Shown here: in pieces, positions 61,601 to 64,000 of the stretch | Numbering within the stretch: the first letter of the stretch is position 1 | Layout: every line of letters starts with the position of its first letter | Origin: Sinotaia quadrata | Taxonomy: Eukaryota > Mollusca > Gastropoda > Architaenioglossa > Viviparidae | NCBI GenBank assembly: GCA_028829895.1 | Contig: CM054179.1 | Location: 46,633,891-46,697,890, forward strand | Direction: 5' to 3' | DNA: 64,000 bases | Translations under genes and position numbers: made by a program | The notes under the pieces: generated by a model | What the model was told of the DNA's origin: nothing | The model's database searches: none | The model's input: only the letters and a program-made list of their open reading frames with translations

Positions 61601-62245
61601 TAATATGATGGCAAAAATTTTATATATATATATAAAATAAATAATAATATATTTATAATAAAACATCTATTTTTCATGACAACATCATTACTTAAAGATG
61701 AATATTTTCTCACAAAATATTCATCAGGATTTCACACTTCTTTCTATTTAAAACATCTTTTCCCAAACGGTAATTAAAAATAATGAAAATTAAAAATATA
61801 CAATAAAAATCTAACCCAAAAGGACATACTTTCAGTCAACATACCTGGAATGCTTTAGGAAGAGCAGCTAACATGAGTGAAAATTCAGGTGGGTTTAAAT
61901 TGAACAAAGCAATTAAGACCGCCTGGGCATACTGCACACACAAAACAAAAAACACAAATGAGCAATTACAGTATACACTATTTCTTAAATACATATTTGG
62001 TTGTGACCATTTTCCTTTTTTGTTGTTGTTGGATACTGCACCTGTCTCCAACCTTCTAGGACCAGTGCAAATCACGCAACAAAACATAATTAGCGACAGA
62101 CCTTTCTAACTTCTGCACTTCTGGGCTCCATTGTCCAATTAATGATGCGAGAGACAGCCAACCTGGTGTCCATGGTGTTGTTGAAGTCTGATGGCTCCAT
62201 GATGGCAATCAATGATTGCAGGTAATTTAACATGGAAATTTTTAC
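37532..62245 (-). CDS. CLASP: CLASP, CLIP-associating microtubule plus-end protein (3' part, twelve exons)
   Basis: CLASPs stabilise microtubule plus ends at the cell cortex and kinetochores, using TOG domains that bind tubulin and a C-terminal domain that binds CLIPs and kinetochore and cortical partners. Coding exons in transcript order are 62245-62102, 61931-61845, 61107-60983, 58240-57979, 56587-56536, 55368-55305, 55003-54871, 53590-53462, 41545-41408, 38332-38264, 37978-37862 and 37615-37532. All phases agree and the sum is 1,404 nt: 467 codons and TGA. Hallmarks against animal CLASP include TRLAVSRIINWTMEP, PPEFSLMLAALPKAFQDGA, RELSNHNER, QPARFRDYAEL and LLNLYIKRAQ at the end. The translation starts inside TOG3, so the earlier two thirds lie beyond 62245 or outside the window. 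No frameshift or internal stop was seen. Confidence 0.95.
37862..37978 (-). CDS. CLASP: CLASP exon 11 of the traced set
   Basis: TTTTAG acceptor and AAG|GTGATT donor; 39 codons, phase 0 on both sides. GYDDSDSRVRKASVFCLVNI matches the penultimate HEAT-like repeat of the C-terminal domain. Confidence 0.94.
38264..38332 (-). CDS. CLASP: CLASP exon 10 of the traced set
   Basis: ACAG acceptor and ATG|GTGAGA donor; 23 codons, phase 0. PPEVLQRTLPDTVPGLIM aligns with the LLPEIMPGLI helix of vertebrate CLASPs. Confidence 0.92.
38480..38680. repeat. Degenerate tandem repeat in a CLASP intron
   Basis: TTGCTTCCAATCCAA, TTTAAATATTTTCACTTTCA and AATAATCATT recur three to four times, about 65 bp apart with deletions. 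Confidence 0.7.
39264..40060. repeat. 44-48-bp minisatellite in a CLASP intron, about 17 copies
   Basis: The unit TTCACACCTATACAGTTACC followed by CATGCATTCAACTCACTTTATTGG repeats. In the left part two variants alternate (CTTTATTGGTTCACACC and CCTAATCCATGTCCACACC), a dimeric higher-order form. In the right part the linker is AATTAGTCTATTGGTTCACA. The overlapping plus-strand frames are repeat artefacts. Confidence 0.9.
41408..41545 (-). CDS. CLASP: CLASP exon 9 of the traced set
   Basis: TTTTCAG acceptor and GAG|GTAAGA donor; 46 codons, phase 0. VQRAAEECALV, INPEQALPIL and HWAAIKMQ match the C-terminal CLASP domain. It follows the 11.9-kb intron that contains the nested transposons. Confidence 0.95.
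42455..42548. repeat. 47-bp tandem duplication in the CLASP intron
   Basis: Copies 42455-42501 and 42502-42548 begin GATTTTCAACAWTAAATGCA and differ at only a couple of positions. Confidence 0.93.
42871..43086. repeat. 36-bp minisatellite in the CLASP intron, six copies
   Basis: Units start GTGTCAATGACATGTCAGTG every 36 bp from 42871 to 43051. The array is open on both strands, giving NDMSVEVKKKS-type translations. No splice sites frame it and it lies inside the large intron, so I treat it as non-coding. Confidence 0.95.
43877..43884. repeat. Left 8-bp target duplication of the hAT element
   Basis: GTCTAACA here and GTCAAACA at 52979-52986 agree at seven of eight positions. Eight base pairs is the length made by hAT transposases. 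Confidence 0.8.
44001..44225 (-). pseudogene. hAT transposase fragment
   Basis: The open frame contains WFSLQFDESTDILDTAQLVV, the hallmark segment around the first catalytic aspartate in the hAT/SCAND3-ZBED5-like family (FSL.LDESTD..D.AQL). The BED finger, the rest of the RNase-H-like core and the dimerisation domain are absent, so this is a non-functional relic. Confidence 0.8.
44409..44413. repeat. Left 5-bp target duplication of the LTR retrotransposon
   Basis: ATGAC directly before the 5' LTR; the identical ATGAC follows the 3' LTR at 52653-52657. Confidence 0.95.
44414..45961 (+). repeat. 5' LTR
   Basis: Begins TGTCACAG and ends CGTAACA; 1,548 bp. A TATATATG box at 44629-44636 is a likely core promoter. 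AATAAA occurs at 45852-45857 and 45940-45945 and would end transcripts in the downstream LTR. An 81-codon minus-strand frame (44819-45064) is also present in the other LTR simply because the LTRs are copies. Confidence 0.97.
44629..44636 (+). promoter_or_regulatory. Candidate TATA box of the 5' LTR
   Basis: TATATATG about 215 bp into the LTR, followed by a C/T-rich stretch (CGCTTCCGCTCCCTCACTTC) suited to an initiator. Start of the R region would then be near 44660. Confidence 0.5.
45966..45983 (+). other. Candidate primer binding site
   Basis: Four bases after the LTR end, TGGGTCGTCGCGGGATTG begins with the TGG that would pair with a tRNA CCA end. The stretch is more GC-rich than its surroundings. 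I could not match it to a particular tRNA acceptor stem, so the primer is unassigned. Confidence 0.4.
45984..46579 (+). other. Retrotransposon leader
   Basis: Untranslated leader between primer site and gag start, where packaging signals would be expected. No motif was recognised. ACGAACGAACGAAC near 46043-46056 is a short tetranucleotide run. Confidence 0.6.
46580..50881 (+). CDS. Gag-Pol polyprotein, order Gag-PR-INT-RT-RH
   Basis: One frame of 1,433 codons, no frameshift or stop between gag and pol. Residues about 30-100 are a charged coiled coil. About 205-295 resemble the SCAN domain (YRRKF, then RWIDLAE, then LRDEMVKDHIL). A CCHC knuckle lies at 347-360 (CYTCGDSGHFSRTC) and the aspartic protease DTG at 398-400. 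Integrase: H585, H592, C622, C625 finger; D655, D715 and E751 triad with 35 residues between the last two; GPF at 892-894. Reverse transcriptase from about 1000 with FMDD at 1168-1171. RNase H from DAS at 1319 to a last aspartate five residues before the end. It makes the particle, cDNA and integration machinery. Cleavage sites were not determined. Confidence 0.97.
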   Translation: MDRKQVLEDLKETGIMIGYQGDELTSYIKTELEKAEKERQEIEREERLAAREAKKLEAERLADIETKRIAADTEAKRIAADAEIKRLEWEVKKLEVTNPNRDRRSSGDSRSSDGNNHSRIENIIPKINMVPFDENKDQIDAYLKTFEKLARATNIPAEHWAINLSGLLQGSAKNEFNKLSDSESDNYDTVKAALLKRYKLTADTYRRKFKQATKASSETHAQYIRRVADLFQRWIDLAETPQTYAGLRDEMVKDHILGSYKSDLLIHLAIREKSTLEEIGNAADRFDDAHSQFSNAHANNKSRPNEPQTRKDKKNDGKAHSERDDKTSKPDTKNKSDKQKDKKNLACYTCGDSGHFSRTCPEKKTAKVYAVESHTPKTEKSNRTPVQANGHDTIALLDTGCELDAIVNASLVNRTDYTGETISVTFANGEQDILPVAEVSIVSDFVEGTVKAAVMENSPHDVILGCKYVLPCKKQTSTEPPLVNAVTRAASSKDKSVTAPMSAAPAVDKATVSEIKILQAEDETLYKLRKQAVLVSDVNTDDSNKKACIILKKGLLYRYSKVGDEFRKQLVVPQTKRNDVLRLGHESPFGAHMGVQKTTSRITSEFYWPDITADIRRFVLSCDTCQRTQSKNSIRPAPLGEPELISEPYKRVALDLIGPIIPTSTRGNRYVLTTIDYATRFADAVPLKNIDTETVAEALFGLWSRVGIPTEILTDQGSQFIGNVMKEVNRLLSIKHLTCTPYHPQANGLIEKYNGTLKTALKKLATDKPKDWDRYIPALLFAYREVPQSSTGFSPFELLYGRTVRGPMMILKALWTDEKTDDEVKTTYTYVTDLRNRLETIGKIARENLTIAQSRQAEYYNKHTKPREFEVNDKVLLLLPEAHNKLQMKWKGPFVVTAKLGGLNYKVQTGKREKIFHVNLLKKYISREDQTTQADFVVATIVTEDEGDTDCVTGTLPNCPLQTDETVKDVRVNEALTERQKKEVNELLNEFSSTLTDKPGLTDLIEFSLKLTDNKPIRLKPYPLPHAKIDDVRREIKTMLDLGVIEKTDSAYGSPIVLIKKRDNSFRFCVDYRKLNQVTEFCAEPLPDPDLIFTKLANAHYYTKIDLSRGFWQIKVKDTDRHILAFTTPVGNYTWKVMPFGVSNAPSIFSKMMRSLLEPLYGRGVENFMDDLILGTQTWEEHLTLLRDVLARLKQANLTARPTKCEIAQFSLDFLGHKLSHGTMSPSEAKIAQLKDTSQPLTKTQVRSFLGLANYYRKFVPDFSAIACPLTDLTRKNMPTKVVWTDACQNAFDTLKSRLTSDLVVKLPDLTKPFLLRTDASNTGLGAVLLQEHNDTKHPVAYASRKLTTTEQKYSTSEKECLAIVWAIKKFENYLYGKTFVIECDHQPLAFLGQAQFTNSRLMRWSLFLTQYDANIHYIKGSLNVGADYMSRA
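50882..51091 (+). other. Retrotransposon 3' untranslated region
   Basis: About 210 bp between the gag-pol stop and the polypurine tract, T-rich, without an envelope-like or other supported frame. Confidence 0.8.
51092..51104 (+). other. Polypurine tract
   Basis: AAAAGCAAGGGGG directly before the 3' LTR, with a single pyrimidine. It is the expected primer for plus-strand DNA synthesis. Confidence 0.92.
51105..52652 (+). repeat. 3' LTR
   Basis: Same length and, by line-by-line reading, same sequence as 44414-45961 (offset 6,691 bp). It is followed by the second ATGAC duplication. Confidence 0.97.
52653..52657. repeat. Right 5-bp target duplication of the LTR retrotransposon
   Basis: ATGAC, identical to 44409-44413. 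The hAT sequence resumes after it. Confidence 0.95.
52979..52986. repeat. Right 8-bp target duplication of the hAT element
   Basis: GTCAAACA directly after the terminal CCACTG, pairing with GTCTAACA at 43877-43884. Confidence 0.8.
53462..53590 (-). CDS. CLASP: CLASP exon 8 of the traced set
   Basis: TTTGCAG acceptor; 43 codons with QPARFRDYAELTILKICEAH, highly conserved in CLASPs. The donor is placed at GAT|GTACGA because joining to VQRAAEE then matches the family without a gap. A second in-frame donor 21 bp further (GAT|GTAAAA, exon end 53441) would add seven residues. Confidence 0.9.
53830..53960. promoter_or_regulatory. Small GC-rich patch with ATGGCGG motif in a CLASP intron
   Basis: A CpG-containing island in AT-rich intron sequence includes CACCAACAATGGCGGATTG, a YY1-type motif like that at 24.54 kb. 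It might be an intragenic promoter or enhancer. The ATG opens only ATG GCG GAT TGA. Confidence 0.25.
54871..55003 (-). CDS. CLASP: CLASP exon 7 of the traced set
   Basis: TTAAG acceptor, GAT|GTGAGT donor; first base completes the arginine codon split from exon 6, then 44 codons. TTEQWDEHFKSILLILIETF matches the WDEHFKTILLLLLETLGD helix pair of the C-terminal domain. Confidence 0.95.
55080..55270. repeat. Imperfect repeat in a CLASP intron, about three copies
   Basis: GTGAGAAAGGAACTATCCAT, CAATAAAGCAACACAGTGTT and CATGTCTGACAA recur with a shortened third copy. Confidence 0.75.
55305..55368 (-). CDS. CLASP: CLASP exon 6 of the traced set
   Basis: TACAG acceptor, GAGAG|GTGAGT donor; 64 nt with split codons at both ends. 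TIQEILRELSNHNER corresponds to the LLKELSNHNER start of the C-terminal HEAT-like domain. Confidence 0.94.
56536..56587 (-). CDS. CLASP: CLASP exon 5 of the traced set
   Basis: TTTCAG acceptor, ACAG|GTAAAT donor; 17 codons plus one base. GYNKSAIAVEGD aligns with the PFNKSALKEA linker segment before the C-terminal domain. This is a likely place for alternative splicing in the family. Confidence 0.88.
57979..58240 (-). CDS. CLASP: CLASP exon 4 of the traced set
   Basis: TGCAG acceptor, GATGAT|GTGAGT donor; 87 codons of serine- and aspartate-rich linker including ENMNPEDIYNSIKKTSADIQ, which matches the ENMNSEDIY..L motif of vertebrate CLASPs. Mostly disordered and likely phosphorylated. Confidence 0.95.
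60983..61107 (-). CDS. CLASP: CLASP exon 3 of the traced set
   Basis: TTTAG acceptor, CCAG|GTAATG donor; 41 codons plus two bases. DGATKILHSHMRS ends TOG3 and the rest (SPRNATSPPAGQQRSRPPS) is a Ser/Pro/Arg linker. Confidence 0.95.
61845..61931 (-). CDS. CLASP: CLASP exon 2 of the traced set
   Basis: GTGCAG acceptor, CAG|GTATGT donor; 29 codons. VLIALFNLNPPEFSLMLAAL is the last-but-one helix pair of TOG3. Confidence 0.95.
62102..62245 (-). CDS. CLASP: CLASP exon 1 of the traced set (internal)
   Basis: TTTTTTTCAG acceptor, AAG|GTCTGT donor; 48 codons in phase 0. MEPSDFNNTMDTRLAVSRII corresponds to MDPGDF.NSSETRLAVSRVI in TOG3. The next upstream exon was not found before the window edge. Confidence 0.95.
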
Positions 62246-64000
62246 CTGAAAAAAATTAAGTGATAATAAAATTCTCTTTCATGCTGATATATTAAAAAAA
62301 ATATCTAAAGAGAATGAATTTGAAAATACTAAAGAAATTAATCTGAAAATATTAAAAAATTAATAATAATAATAAATATTTTATAAGTTAGTTTTTTTTT
62401 TTTAAATTTATGCTTTTACAAGAGACATTCTGCTAAATATGTATGTATGTATTATAAATGAAAATGTTAAATAAAAACTAAAAGTTTAATTGTTATTATC
62501 TGATTCTAATTAAATAATTATAAAGATCATAAAATCAGCATCACAGCTTGTATGAAGGATCTTTTCTTCATCTATCAAGATCTACTCTAAAAAGTACACT
62601 ATGTCACTAGACCCTACAGGTTTTCTAAACTATGTACATCTTACAAAGTCTATTAAATCACATAAATCTAAAACCAATCTTTACAGAATCTGTAAACCAC
62701 ATAAACCATAACTCAATCCTTAAAGGTCTTTAAATCAAGTAAATCTAGACTCAATCCTTATAGGTTATGTCAACCACATAAATTATGGACTCAATCCTAA
62801 CTAGTAACAGGGGGGAAAAACCACATAAATCAAAGACTCAATCCTTTAAAGCAAATTAAATCTAGACCCAATCTTTACAGGTCTTTTAAATTCTAAAATC
62901 TAGAACCAATCCTTACAAAACTGTTAAATAGAATATGCCATTAGTTTAAACCAGATCTTCACAGGTCTTTTAAAACATAAATAAATCTAGACCCAATTAC
63001 ACATCTTTTAAATCAAATAAATCAACACTTATTTTTAAATAGCATAAATAATGATTCAATCCTTTCGGGTCTTTTAAATTACATAAATCTTGAGCCAATC
63101 CTTACAAGATTAGTATATAATCTAGAACTAATCTTTACAAGACTATTACATAAATCTAAAGCCAGTCTTTACAAAATTATTAAATAGCAAAAATCTAAAG
63201 CCAATCACCTTATTTTTTATTTAAATGCAGAACAATAAATAAATTAAAACAATTCAAATCCATTAAAACATCATTTTCATTGACTATTACCAAAATAAAT
63301 AAATAAATGCAATATTTCATGTCAAATATAATGTGTTTAGTTTGTCTCTCAAGGAAAAAAAAAAGGAATATTGCGTGCACACAAACAAATTAATTTAAAT
63401 CTTACAAAGCATTAACATAAAAATTAAAGAATATCAATAAATAATGTAATTATGCATCACCGATGCTTCGGTTTTAAAAATAATGATTTTATATGTACAT
63501 AAAGATAGTTATTTTATTACTTAATGTTACTATATTCAATAAATAAAACTATTCATACTGACTTGTTTCACACTTCATTCAATGCATTTAGCAAACATCC
63601 TAAGGCACTGTCAATGAACAGGGACAATGACATTATAAATTAAAACAATTCTCCTTTAGTAATTCTCATTTATTTTCATAACAATGCATAAATAATATAT
63701 TCTCATTAATTATTCTCATAAACCTTTAGTGTCATAACTTGTTATACAAAAACAAATTTTACTCTAGGCAGCCTTACAGCTGATGTTTTCAAACAGAAAA
63801 ATCTTTCATACAGTTTAGTTTATCAATCTGAAAAAAAAAAATTAACAAAACTTTCACAAAATCTAAATTTGAATAGCATTGCACAAACCATACCCAGCAT
63901 GCAAGGGTATGCAAAATGATAAATATGCCACCACAACACCAACTGGGAAAACAATAATGAACTGCATCAACATTTCTGTCATATTTTAAACCACTCTGAA
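62246..64000 (-). other. CLASP intron running off the window
   Basis: No exon matching the segment before the first traced exon could be found on the minus strand. The stretch is AT-rich with a decayed repeat array. Confidence 0.6.
62630..63215. repeat. Degenerate about 40-bp array in a CLASP intron
   Basis: AATCCTTACAGGTCTTTTAA followed by ATCACATAAATCTAGACCC recurs about fourteen times with many substitutions and indels. Confidence 0.8.

Noticed and set aside
1..64000. CRISPR arrays, bacterial operons, rRNA or tRNA genes
   Set aside because: The direct repeats lack unique spacers, the genes are spliced, and no RNA gene signature was found.

Overview
The window reads as nuclear DNA of an invertebrate animal, most likely a mollusc or another lophotrochozoan. 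It is AT-rich, has GT-AG introns, is crowded with microsatellites and minisatellites, and carries a recognisable animal CLASP gene. The phylum is an inference from overall character; no species-specific marker was seen.

Layout. From 1 to about 31 kb the DNA is mostly non-coding and unusually full of tandem repeats, with units of about 31 to 62 bp and some with higher-order structure. Inside it are: the first coding exon of a minus-strand secreted protein with an agrin NtA-like domain (8387-8855); a long degenerate inverted repeat (about 14.74-15.84 kb) with an unidentified 55-codon frame in its right arm; and two candidate exons of plus-strand genes near 24.7 and 27.4 kb, the first behind a GC-rich promoter-like patch.

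From about 31 kb to the right edge the plus strand becomes A-rich, as expected if the minus strand is transcribed. This half is the 3' part of a CLASP gene (CLIP-associating, microtubule plus-end protein) on the minus strand. I traced twelve exons from 62245 down to the stop codon at 37532. They join in frame into 467 codons covering part of TOG3, the linker and the C-terminal CLIP/kinetochore-binding domain. The 5' exons lie outside the window. The 3' UTR may run to an AATAAA at about 31.13 kb.

The largest CLASP intron (41546-53461) holds a nested transposon. An approximately 850-bp decayed hAT element (43885-52978, 8-bp target duplication with one mismatch) was itself hit by a complete 8,239-bp LTR retrotransposon (44414-52652). 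The retrotransposon has LTRs that are identical by eye, a perfect 5-bp target duplication, a polypurine tract and one unbroken 1,433-codon gag-pol frame. Its pol order is protease - integrase - reverse transcriptase - RNase H. That is the Ty1/copia order carried by Ty3/gypsy-type domains, the hallmark of the Gmr1-like group, and its capsid region resembles the SCAN domain. This young, apparently intact element is the most interesting object in the window.
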